Source: Aotearoamyces nothofagi (Eukaryota; Ascomycota; Leotiomycetes; Leotiales; Tympanidaceae). Taken from it: 64,000 nt of DNA. Below the pieces are notes generated by a model. It worked only from the letters and a program-made list of their open reading frames with translations, ran no database searches and was not told where the DNA came from. Location: positions 1,463,734 through 1,527,733 of the forward strand of contig JADDTR010000002.1 of assembly GCA_015345905.1 (NCBI GenBank), read 5' to 3'. How positions within the stretch are numbered: position 1 is the stretch's first letter; each line of letters starts with the position of its first letter. Position numbers and translations under genes: made by a program. Below are positions 33,401 to 44,115 of this stretch, piece after piece.

Positions 33401-36400
33401 CCTAGCGATCGCGACTGCTCCGGACGGAGGTTAAACAGGAACCCAGGAGGCTTGCCAGCAGGTGCGTCCTCGTTGTTGTTCTTGAGGGTGAATTCAGGCA
33501 GTGAGATTTTTGGTGGTACGAGATAATCAGTCACAAGACGCCATGAACAGGTGTAGTCGTGAATTTCAGATGTTCCATGCAACTTCGCAACTGCTCTATG
33601 AATGAGAGTTTGAGGATTCATCGCAATCTTCAGTTGGGTAAAGCCTTCGTCATCAATGCAAATCTGAGTCACTAAAGGTGGTGGTCTGTTCTTTATCGCA
33701 AGCTCGTAGGGGGCTGCGTCCTGAGCATCCTCGAATGGGACTTGCTTTCCATTATCGTCGAGCTTCCATTTGATCTTAGGAAGTGGAGGCGAACATGTCT
33801 CACAAGAACCGTCAGATGTAGCCGCCACGACGCGCCATTTGTCAAGGCCAGGTACTACATGAACTTTCTCGGTGAGCCACGCGAAGGCTTCGAAGAACTC
33901 CTTTTGATTGACCTGATCAATCTCAATCCAATGACCCTGTTGCCAACGAGAACGTTCGCCTTGAGGGAATTTTGCCTCGCAGCTGAGGATGAGATGAGTC
34001 TCGTTGCACGATGTATTAGAAGACGAAATCGTAAGATCAGGCAGTGCACGACTGAAGGTGCCACTCTCTGCAGCTCCGTGGGAATCGAAATGAGCACCAT
34101 CAAGATCAATCCATTGGCCGTCAACGTAGATGTCTACAGGTGGAAGGATTTTTGCCTCTTCTAACGTGACAAGCTTCTTCGAGCCATTAACAAAATATCC
34201 AGAGCATGTAGAACCCGCATAGCATGGCTCAATTCTCGGTGGTCGCCATGACGGATCGACGCGAGCAATTCTTGGTCGTAACTCTCCATAGTTGAGGCGT
34301 CGCTTGTCATAGGAAAAGATGAAGAAATCATGCTTGGGATCAGCAACACGATCAGGATCGAGGAACAAGAACAATGGAAGTTGAGATCCAGCAGTCTCTT
34401 TTTGAACATGAAGTGACCCAGATGCAGTGCCACAATTTTGCAACAAGTCATATGTGCCGCCGATGTCAACGCCGATGTGGTGGACCATTTCATCAGGGAC
34501 TGTTATAGAGTATTGCTTCCATACTTCCACATTTGTAAACTTTTCGATTCCTTGCAGATTCTCGAAGGAGCGAGTAAGAGCACCAACGCCGTTAATGGAA
34601 GCTTGGAACTTCTCAACCTTATGCAGCCAAAGTTGCCAAGGTCCGTCGGTAAGGTCAACTCCATTGGGCAGCATGCGGGCAACAGGATGCTGAAGAAGTT
34701 CACGGATGGGGCTGTTAACGGGCTCCTCGGGTGGGGGCTTCGCAAACAAACGCCACTCAGCTTGCTCAGAGTCTAGAACGAGCTCCATCCAGGCATGCTC
34801 AGAGTGATAGTACACGGTCCAGATTTCGGAACGCTTGACAGAGTGGAACCGAAGCTCAGAGGCAAGGGCCTTACGGATGGCCTCAACGGACACATCCCAA
34901 GCCTTCTGGTCCTTGTTATTGAAACTAAGACCACTCGCACGTCGAATTTGGGTGATGTCAGTGTCAACACCAGCGAGGATAACCTTCATGGGGAGGGCCT
35001 TCTTGATCAGCTCTTCGAATTGAGTCGGCGGGATGCGCTGGGCAACGACATCCACAGCAAGCGGGGTATACTTGTGTATTGGGAAGCCCCCACATTTGAT
35101 GCAAGTGGTATGGTTACAGAGCACACATTTTTGTAGTGGGTTTGCCGTAACAGCAACTCGGCCCTCACAAAAGCACAAGCGAGAGCTCTTTGATGCTGCG
35201 TCGAGAGCGGCAGCAACAGACATGCTCCCATGCCGGGCAAGATTCAAGGGGTTCGATTCAAGGCTATCCTCACCGGAAATATTAGTAACAGCAGGGGTGT
35301 TGTCTGTGTCCATTACACCATCGCTACCGGGACTGAGGGCCTTAAAGCCAGCAATCAATGCTGAAATAATCGCGGCACCGACAACTGTTGAAGTCATTGC
35401 ATTGCCTGCCAGATCCTGCAACTTCGCATTTGGCTCTCGAGTGAGCTGCAGCTTGTCGATAGGAAGGCCCTGTAAAGCAAGTACCTCGAGAGCAATCAAA
35501 GGGCCACCACGGGTTGTGCTAAAAGGAATGCCAGTTGGGGTCAGACAACCCGTGATACCGGTTTTGGCCACGTCTGTGACTCTATCAACATTTTGAGAGA
35601 GCTCCAAGATACGCCTAGTATACATGTTAGTCACATTACCTGATATCGGAGAAATTGAGCCTTACATCTTATATTGATGGTCAAAACCTCGTCGCAAATT
35701 CCGCAACCAAGCAATATCGATGGTGTCCCAAACACGCTCAACCTGGCCAATGGCCCAGTCACGCCACATGTAGTCTTGAGGCTTGCATGATCCACTGTTC
35801 TCCCAGTTCGTAATAGGTCGTTTCTGGCCAAAGCCAAGATCAGCACGGTAGTCTTGATGACGACCATGACAGCGGACCCAATCAACCTCACGCTCAGTAC
35901 GAGCTGACTTAGCAAGTTCTTCGCGACCTCGAATGATACGAGAATCATCCTCATCGAGCAGGAAAGCTTCGACGGAGCAGCTAGCAGGGCGCTCAAACTT
36001 CTTCATCTTCTCCATCCAAGTAGCCACGACAGCAGATGGGTTTTTGTGGGCGCTATTATCGACACAGATCATGTAGCCACGCATACGGGTGTGGGGAATG
36101 TAGTAATTTTTAGTGTCGACTCGAAGCATCTTTGCTGAATAGCCAATTTGGGGCATGTAGATTTTCTCAATGTCCACCCAAGGTGCACCACAGACGTTCT
36201 CCAGAATAATAAGCTTAGGACGATGGATCTTGGCGTACTCCCGCATAGCGAAGAAAGTGTCTCCAGATTCTCCGCCAGCTTCGAGTTTCTTCTTTTGGGT
36301 GTTCAAGCCAGAAAAGTCGACACAAGAGAACCCTGTGATTAGTATATCAGCTTCACCGGGGATCTTGGCTTTGGCACCATATGCAGTTGTTCTGTGTCCT

Positions 36401-37534
36401 ATTAGTAGCTGATATTGAAATAAATGTTTGTGTAATGAGAACATACGCATGCGTAGCACCTGGAATGTTGAGTTCCTTGATGTCACGAAAGATGATCGGT
36501 GGGGCAAAATTTCGCTCAATGTAGGCCTGCTTGAATGGAACAATCTCGGCACTGAATAAGTGTTCGATCTCAAGAGTCTTGTCATATTTTTTCAGAGCTA
36601 TGCAGATGTTAGTCGCGTGGCTCATAGATGGACTCTCCAGATGGCCTACCTTCACTAACAAGCTGCAAGGCGAGAATAGGACTCTCGGTACCTGAGCACA
36701 TAGTAGCTACCTTCAACTTGCGGCCGTTGAGTTGGTTCAAGAGGCGATCAAATCCGAGATCAAGTGCCTTAGCGGTCACATCCGCGAAAATCTCAGAGTT
36801 CTTTGAGATTGGCGGAAGGTCCTGAGCAATACCGATGCGGTAGTTGAAGTTATCAACGTATGTAGTAGCGATTGCTGGACCGGAAGTACGGACGGTTTCT
36901 TCTGCAATATCATCATCTTCAGCCTCAATGTCAGACTCAATGTCAGTCACTGTTTCAAGATTAGCAAAAACTTTTCTAAGATACTACTAGATAGATGAGA
37001 CTTGCCACCATTGTTCTGGCTAGCCGACGCCTTGACGCGCTTTGCAGGACGTACGGCGATATCAGAGTCGTCCGAAGGAGTCTCGGAGCTGTCACCAGAA
37101 GCCTCCTCCATCTCTGTATCGGTTGACTCAGCCGCCGACGAAGATGCATATGCAGACTCGGCAGTGTCCGAGCTATCAGACTTGAAGTCATCCTCATCGG
37201 TAGACTTGTGAACGTCCTTGAACTTTTTCTTTGCAGTTTTAGCTGCAGCTCTTGAGGTTTTACGCAAAGCAGGTTCAGCACTCGTAGCAACAGGAGTCTC
37301 GGGACTAGACTTTGAGGGCTGTGGAGTAGCTTTGGTTGGCATCTCAACGTTGCTGTTGCCATCTCCAAATTGATCAGATAGATCAGACAGATCAGACAGA
37401 TCAGAGCTAGTGGACTTGGTATGTAACGGGCGACGTGTGGGAAGAGGTGCATACTTCCTAGGTTTGGTAACTACGGCGTCACCTACCAGAGTAGGCAAAG
37501 ACTTCGCTTCTGAACTAGGTCTTTGTCTCTTCAT
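30409..37534 (-). CDS. DNMT5-type (Rad8-type) DNA methyltransferase-SNF2 ATPase fusion
   Basis: Eight exons (37534-37006, 36949-36650, 36597-36447, 36391-35666, 35614-32322, 32272-32172, 32124-30806, 30757-30409) close in frame to 2,255 residues. Residues 1-230 are acidic and disordered. The C5-cytosine methyltransferase (about 255-655) has ATMCSGTESP, the catalytic-cysteine loop ITGFSCVDFSGLN, ILENVCGAPW and QDLAGNAMTSTVVG. A zinc-finger-like segment (CFCEG, CVLCNHTTCIKCGG) lies near 695-725. The SNF2 ATPase carries Walker A ADQVGYGKTITT near 1360, a DEYT box near 1595 and ATPP. Between its lobes is a RING (CHCSSC to QCGHIICRNC and CP) near 1985-2035. The C lobe has IGRARRYGQTKPVHVYH. In Cryptococcus, Dnmt5 is an ATP-dependent maintenance CG methyltransferase; the same nuclear role is inferred. 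Intron 1 uses a GC donor at 37005, or a weaker GT three bases upstream. Confidence 0.94.
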
Positions 37535-38736
37535 GATTGACTTATCCGCAAAGAAGTCGGTAATGGAAGTTTGTTGCCTCTTTATTGGTATTAACGGAAC
37601 TGTTCAGTGTCGTTAGCCTAGTTTGAAAGTGGACAAAGTGAGCCAAGTGGCTACAAATTCGTGACATGAAGAGCCAGGTGAAACAATGAGGAATAATGCG
37701 TTAAAAGAGCTGATGTTTGTATGTGTGTATATGTGTGAAGGTGAAGTGAGGGAGACCTGAGCAGACAGCAGAAAATGGATTTTTAACTGGGCTGAGATGA
37801 TGAGATGTCTGAAACTGTTGCTAGACAGATACTATTGCGTAGTAAGTGCACTTTGCTACGTGATAATACTCAAGACTAATAACTTTAAAGTAGCCACTTG
37901 GCTAGGCTTTGCAGCATTCTCATGTCTCGAACACGTCAATATAGCTATTAAAGCTTCATAGACAACTTATCAAGAGCATGCACAGGGCCAATGATAGGAA
38001 GCTTAGTCTGGCAAAGGATTTTGGTGAAGGTAGATACACTTGTACCTATGTTGACAAAGAATCCAGCCCCACGACGCCGCTTTATGCTCCACTGATGAAG
38101 TGCTGATGGCATCACAAGTCTCGAGTGGAACTTGACAGAAATATAACACGTCATCATAGACTTACTTGAGGGAAATGAGCTATGTCTGCAAAAGCAGGAA
38201 AAGGGTGTAGGTGGTGACTTGTGGATCAGTGGCAGCTGTTTACCACAGTAGAGCGGCTTGGGTGTCAAACACCCAAGCGTTTCTTACAATGATTAACAAC
38301 AGTGTAAAAGATGCACAAACAGCTGTAAAGTGGTCATGCAATAAGAAGTGGTTGGTTGTTGGATGTGCAAAACTTTATGGGTAATGCAAAGGAAGGTGGT
38401 ACGTGTTGTTGTTTTGGGTGAAGGTATGTATGGGTGGGATGGGTTTTTATAGACAACAGCAGAGCCGGGAACTTTCCAGGCGCACGTTTAATCACCACCA
38501 GTTATCAGAACTTCCTAGGCAACAACACTGCCGGGAAAACGTGTGCGCTACACGTTTGGATCACCACCAGTGATTCAGTTTCAAAGATGCAACTAGCTCC
38601 TGCCACTTGATCTTCAAAAATGAATATCCCCTTCCAGTTCAAAAGCAGACTGCCTCCAGCCAACACTCGAAGACTTGAAAGACTTGAAAAGGGGCAAAAG
38701 CATCGTCAGGGAATTCCATATTCCTCCATTATCCAT
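37535..38736. other. Upstream region of the DNMT5-type gene
   Basis: No gene is supported. It is the promoter side of the methyltransferase gene and holds the direct repeat listed separately. TGTGTATATGTGTG-like low-complexity sequence lies near 37710-37735. Confidence 0.45.
38464..38577. repeat. Imperfect direct repeat, about 45 bp, two copies
   Basis: Copies at about 38464-38508 and 38530-38577 share GCCGGGAA at the start and CACGTTT..ATCACCACCAGT..CAG at the end, with variation between. They stand about 66 bases apart, roughly 0.9 kb upstream of the DNMT5-type start. Confidence 0.7.
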
Positions 38737-39321
38737 TTAAGAAGATGAGCAAAATACGAGATGCTTCTTTGTCAAAGCATTAAAGGGATTTGGTAGCCTA
38801 CCTTCAACCTTCTGCAGCCACATCCTTCCCTTTGGCATCCCTGGGACTGTATCTTCATCTTCCACTGATTGGTTTGTCTTCGCATTCGAGTTTAAAACAG
38901 TGCCTGAATCAACGTCTCTGGTTGTTTTTCTATTTAAGCTCCTGGCAACAGACTTGCCATTGGCGGGTTCCTTGCCTTTCTGCGCGGAGGACTTAGTATT
39001 TTGCTTGGCCGTTTTATTTTTCAGGGCCATGGTCCGTCGACCACCCAGTCTCAAGGGGTTCACAGATACCTGTACCAGAGGCCCCTCATCCAGCTCATCA
39101 TCTGCCTCGCTATGGGAGTCTCCTTCAGCTGGATGTTCCACAACAATGGCGTCCAGATCACTCGATTTCGCAGACCTTGCTGACTTAGCTAAAGATATGG
39201 CAGCTGCCTTAGCTGAATTGGATGTACTGCGAGCACTTCGCTGAGTGGTTCCAATGTCTCCGCCATCTCCTTCCGAGTCCGACGATACGAGGTCATTGAG
39301 CCTGGAGTTCGATGGGCCCAT
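38737..39321 (-). CDS. Hypothetical Ser/Lys/Asp-rich protein
   Basis: A single open frame of 194 codons runs from an ATG at 39321. The protein is almost entirely low-complexity: an acidic N-terminus (SSDSEGDGGDIG), a Ser/Ala/Lys tract (SLAKSARSAKSSD), an acidic patch (SEADDELDEG), a basic tract (LKNKTAKQNTKSSAQKGKE) and the only ordered-looking piece, GMPKGRMWLQKVEG. A GTAGGC donor follows that piece, so the last dozen codons may be intron and a further exon may exist. The composition suggests a nuclear chromatin-associated protein, but I recognise no family. It is on the same strand as, and next upstream of, the DNMT5-type gene. Confidence 0.45.
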   Translation of the reverse strand: MGPSNSRLNDLVSSDSEGDGGDIGTTQRSARSTSNSAKAAAISLAKSARSAKSSDLDAIVVEHPAEGDSHSEADDELDEGPLVQVSVNPLRLGGRRTMALKNKTAKQNTKSSAQKGKEPANGKSVARSLNRKTTRDVDSGTVLNSNAKTNQSVEDEDTVPGMPKGRMWLQKVEGRLPNPFNALTKKHLVFCSSS

Positions 39322-40261
39322 AGTAGCAGTGGTAGCTCAACACCTGAGCAACGGGCAACAGTAGTCTTCGATATATAGGAGTTGAGAGGCCGGTAATGAG
39401 CGAAACATAAAGGCAGCAATGGAGAGGATCAATGGGATGCAATAGGTATCATATCAAATGAGCGACTATGAAGCGAGTTAGCAATTGCTATACAGTAAGT
39501 ACTACACGTCTCCAATCCCCCGTGAGACTCTCAGTCAAAGTGAGAGCAGTTTGAGTAAGTTCCAATTCATACTTACATCCTTTCGATTACAGATATATAT
39601 CGAGCCCCGCGAAAAACAACAACACACAACGTTAAGCAAGGCAAAAGCCTAATGATGGTACACAACACCAGAGTCGACTACGTAGATTTACTATACACCA
39701 GCCCAGCACGCGTGCTTGATCCCAGTGAAGCGCGTCCCGCACGGGCCATATACGCGTAAACGTAAATTGGTTCCATCCGTTAGCTTTCAATTACTACCAG
39801 GCGAATTATCGCCTGAGGCGACAAGGCATCAATCCATGTGCAATTGAGGGGTCACGTGGGGGTGGGGAGGTTTCAAGGAATGCTGAAGGTTAGGGCGCCA
39901 AGTGTCGAGGAGCTGTAGCAGAGCTGGCTACCTAGTCCAGCTTCAGCGGCAGGAGAGGGAGTGGAATGGTTTCGGCGCTGATATTTGTGATGCTCTACCA
40001 TAATTGCTGTCTTAGCTAGCAGCATGGATGCATTCAGTCCTAATTATGACATGTCTGCCGGTTCAAAGACCGAAGTCCAAATATTTACAGCTTAGGGTAA
40101 TCACTGCCTCGATATCCAGAAATCTTGGCGAGCCGCGAGTGTACTCGTTCTCCCAATACGCGAGAGCATCGCGAACCTCGTGAGCCTCGTTTTGAACACA
40201 AGACCTCCTTGGCCAATGGTGAATCCTTTTTACTATATATTCCACGATCATTCAAGCAGCT
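39322..40261. other. Divergent intergenic region
   Basis: This is the shared upstream region of the Ser/Lys-rich hypothetical gene and the 2H phosphodiesterase gene. No other gene or notable repeat is seen. Confidence 0.45.
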
Positions 40262-41475
40262 ATGCCTCCGGTACTTTCAGACTCGGCGGATGCAAAGAAT
40301 AGCTTCGTGGACTTCTCGGGAGTTGACAGCACCTCCTTTCCAAACGTCTACCAGGCCTTAATTGAAGACTCACACGACGACCCAGTATGTCTTCGCCCTT
40401 CTTAAAGCTTTATTAAAGACGTACCAAATCTTCTACGTTATAATCTCGTTAAACGACAGATGATCACCAGTTTGCTTGAAGAAACAATATACTAACACCA
40501 CCAGGCTCAACTTCAATTGAGATATGCCACCCATTGTACAACTCGTAATGCCCAACAGAAGGTCAAGCTTCTGTCTCCGGACTACGAAGGTGTAATTGTG
40601 GATTCTATTTTGGCCAGAATAGAAGATCAGACTATTGAGCCAGGCTATGTTGATCCACGGCACGGCATCGTCTTCTGGGCTCGTCCGCCGCAGCACATTC
40701 GGAGACTCGTTGCAGAGATACAGGACAGGCTCCTTACTCTCGCGCCGCGTAGGTCACTTTCCCTATCTCCCCATCTCTCAATATCTTCATGTCTTTCACT
40801 GTCATTTCATCAGCACCTTCGTTAGTTTCTACAGTAGCCTCTAAGTCACGTGCCTAACAAGTTATAACAGGTGTGTGGATGATGCCCAACGACAACTTGC
40901 ACATGACCGCTTTTGAAGTGACGCACTCTATAACTGCCCCAGAAGTTGCTTCGATTCTTTCCAAGCTTCAGCCAGCCGTGCCGGCCATGACGGACTACAC
41001 GTTCACGCACCGCTGTCGAGTCATCAAACCGCTTCTCTCATTTGACGGAGCCGCTGTTGCGCTTTCGTTTCTTCCTGCCGCTGGGGAAGGTCTTTCTGCG
41101 AATCGCCCCAGATATGACGGAAGAGTTCTTTCCGATGATACTTTCACATACCATCACCTCCGCCGCGACCTCTTTGCTCTAGCCGTCAGCACAGGCATAT
41201 CCATCGAGCCACGCTACGTTGTCCCTTCTTCACACATTACTATAACACGATTCGTCACGCAAGCTGATCATGATTCCAAAGAGAATATGAAAAAGTGGGT
41301 CGAGCTAATCGAGGAGATGAATGTGTGGTTAAAGAGAGAGTACTGGCCAAATGATGAAGGAGAAATCAAAGAAGGTGGAGAGTGGGTTGTAGGACAGGAA
41401 AAGGGTCTAGATCTTAGAGCGGGGGCATTATGGTATGGTGCAGGTCGGACAATTAGACTTGGAAAGGGGTTTTAG
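40262..41475 (+). CDS. 2H-phosphoesterase superfamily protein (RNA ligase/cyclic phosphodiesterase-like)
   Basis: Three exons (40262-40384, 40505-40748, 40871-41475) join in frame to 323 residues; the introns are 120 and 122 nt, longer than the window norm. The two catalytic histidine motifs of the 2H fold are present: NLHMTAFEV near residue 135 and SSHITITRFV near residue 245. Conserved surroundings include YEGVIVDSILARIED, PRHGIVFWARPP and the C-terminal LRAGALWYGAGRTIRLG. Such enzymes hydrolyse 2',3'-cyclic or linear phosphodiesters in RNA or nucleotides; the fungal branch has no assigned substrate known to me. It is likely cytosolic, with no signal peptide. Confidence 0.88.
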
Positions 41476-42025
41476 ATGCTTGCTGCTTGCATTTGAGCGT
41501 AGATTGGAATTCTTAGATCTATACTTATAGTCACAAATAGCCCCAAAGATGTTGTCCGTCAATAGCTCAACAGCTTCTACAGCACTGTAGATTGTCCTGC
41601 AAAGGCCAATTCAAGTTATTCAAAGCATCGTGATCAGTAATGGCGATATCATGAGGAAGAATCCAGTGGAAATGGCTAAAGGGAGGCTCCTGCAGCCGTT
41701 CCGCGATAAATCGCTTACTTCTTGAAAGATCAAAATGGAAAATTGCGTGCTGTGGAGTTTGAGACTCTCATCTTTGACGCAGTTCAGGAGTATCACTTCA
41801 TATCACAGGTGTCCTGAGCGCATAGTGCAGCCGATTCGGAATTCATAAGAGTATCAGCGGGTTTTGCTATGCTTCACAGGCGATGTAGGACAAGATACAG
41901 GAGCACAATCCTTGCCCTGTCTGCCAAATCCACTTCATTTCCATCCCAACGTTGCCATGCAAATACACCAACAAGCATCCCGAACCCGTGTTGACGTAGA
42001 AAGGAAGAGTCGTAACGTAGTGCAT
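41476..42025. other. Convergent intergenic region
   Basis: This is the spacer between the 3' ends of the 2H phosphoesterase and eL42 genes. Nothing is recognised. Confidence 0.45.
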
Positions 42026-42762
42026 CTAAAACACGAGTGCCGCACCCTTGGTCTTCTTGTCACCGCTGCAAAATTATCAGTATACACATAGCAAAATTGG
42101 CCACGGAGCTACTCCGTGGAAATAAAACGTACCCCAACTCGAAGTGCTTGCATCGCTTCAATGCCAGTTGTGCCTTCGTCTTGCACGCTGTGCACTCCAA
42201 TCTCAACACAACCTTCTTCGTTGTCTTAGCCTTCTTGTGGAAAACAGGCTTTGTTTGACCACCATAACCGGATTGCTTTCGGTCATAACGACGCTTTCCT
42301 TGTGCGAAGAGCGATGCCTTCATATTGTTAGTTGAAGTCCCGCATACCAAATGATAAGTCGTACCTTTCCAGCCTTGTATTGAGTCACTTTATGTTGCGT
42401 GTGCTTGCGGCAATCCTTGCCCTTGCAATAAGTGCGTCTGGTCTTTGGAACGTTGACCTGAAAATATTCGCGTTAGCCTCTGCTGTCTTGCGTTGTCTAT
42501 CCAGGTATTCATCTTCCGCCACAGGCCTCGATGTATCGTCGCTCGGCGTTGACGTATTCTAGCGGCTCTGTAGTAATATATGGACATAGGCCAGCATAGT
42601 CGCCCTCTGGCGACATCGCTATGCTTATGTTCTCCGGATTGAGCTCGTGGTCATTTTTCGTAGATGCGTTGTTTCCTCCTCTCGGCGTCGCATAGGGCTT
42701 CTAATCGGCATCGGCTTGTTCGTAGGATCCAATGAATAGATGAAAAGAAAAATACATACCAT
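42026..42762 (-). CDS. 60S ribosomal protein eL42 (L44/L36a family)
   Basis: Four exons join to exactly 106 residues, the family length: 42762-42760 (the ATG alone), 42457-42365, 42317-42133 and 42065-42026. The first intron is 302 nt, the others 47 and 67 nt. The protein reads [20 protein letters not shown] at the start, then [36 protein letters not shown] and the end [12 protein letters not shown]. The two CxxC-type pairs (CKGKDC, CTAC) bind zinc. It sits near the E site of the large subunit. The ATG-only first exon with a long intron is a usual fungal ribosomal-protein arrangement and may hold regulatory sequence. Confidence 0.96.
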
Positions 42763-44115
42763 CTTGACGGATTCGAGGTGATCGTAAAGGTTGAGGTTAT
42801 CGTGTCGTCGCTGTTCAGTTTTCGTGGTTGAATATGCGAATTTTGGATTTGTGCGCGATTAGCTAATGCTGCGCCAAAATCTGTCGGCTATCTGACGAAT
42901 CAGAATCGTATTATCATGTGACCGGCTCCAAATTATCATCCAGAAACTCGACCACTTCGACTGTGCAAGTAGTGCAATTGAAATTAACCTTTGTTAAGGG
43001 ACTCAATAATAACAAAGTTTTTACTAATTTGTGAGTAAAGAAGGAAGACTATTACATTGTTATGATAGCCGCTTATGAGGATTGATAGGCATTTGATCAC
43101 GTGAGCATTGTTGATTGATACTGTTGTACCTACGTTAATCTAAAGTTATAAAAACTAGTCGCCAGTATCCTTTAAAATGTTATATAAGTTATAAGTTATA
43201 GCTTCTCATAGACTTATAGTGACGCTTCTTATAAAAACTTCATTTTGTAATTTATATATCATTGGGACTTAATTTAATACAAAAAAATGGAAATAATAAT
43301 GATAAATAGATAATCATTTACAACATTATCTACTTCATAAATAGCCTGACAATCACTCATAGAATATGTATCTGCTGAGCCTGAATACAAAGTCATAGAT
43401 GTCAACATCATACCTATAAAGCACCGATAGATAGCAACATCATGACTCCGAGGCTAAAGTACAGCTGGATAACGACTGCGACCTGCACCGTGATGTAGGT
43501 CTGCGACTGTGAAAATTGTGCGATCACGCATTAGAGGACCTATTGAGAAAAATAAGCTTCTATAACCCGCAAAATCGCGACTTATGCAACATTCCATCTA
43601 TATTCTTGTTATCTTTTGATACTTTGAGGTTACAGTTACTTGTACATCGTTAACCCTGGCACGCCTAGGAAGCGAAGCGCCAAGCTGTCCGGAAGCAAAG
43701 TGTCCGGCGCGCAAATAGAGGCCGGTTACAACCATCACAGAACTGTGATACGGTGGCAATTGCTACATTGTATGTTTCAAAGCCACAGACTGTATTAGGC
43801 GCAGCCCCAAAGAGGGTGCCAGACAGGCCGCGGCAGTCATTGTGCTAGCCCTTGACTCGTAAGTACTTACAATATGTGCCGCAATTGATGACTTGGCTGT
43901 TCCCGTAAGTTAAACAAGCTGTATAGTGTCATTGCAGCTTTCCCTACTTATGAGTATACTTTTCCTGCATTGCAATTGTCGTATGAATACACATTATCGC
44001 TCTGAAATGCGCTGCTCTCCAAACTTACTTAGAATCTCCTCGGACACCGACACTTCGGCGAAAGCAAACAATAAACACACCCTAGGTTAGGATCTTCTAG
44101 GGCCCTAATATCAAA
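42763..44115. other. Divergent, AT-rich intergenic region
   Basis: No gene is supported between eL42 and the P450. The part 43,000-43,400 is very AT-rich with TTATAAGTTATA-like repeats and may be old mobile-element debris. Two copies of a TGTCCGG(A/C) motif lie near 43687 and 43701. Confidence 0.45.

Noticed and set aside
37948-38268. 106-codon minus-strand frame upstream of the DNMT5-type gene
   Set aside because: Cys/Ser-rich without similarity; it could not be joined to either neighbour by splice sites.
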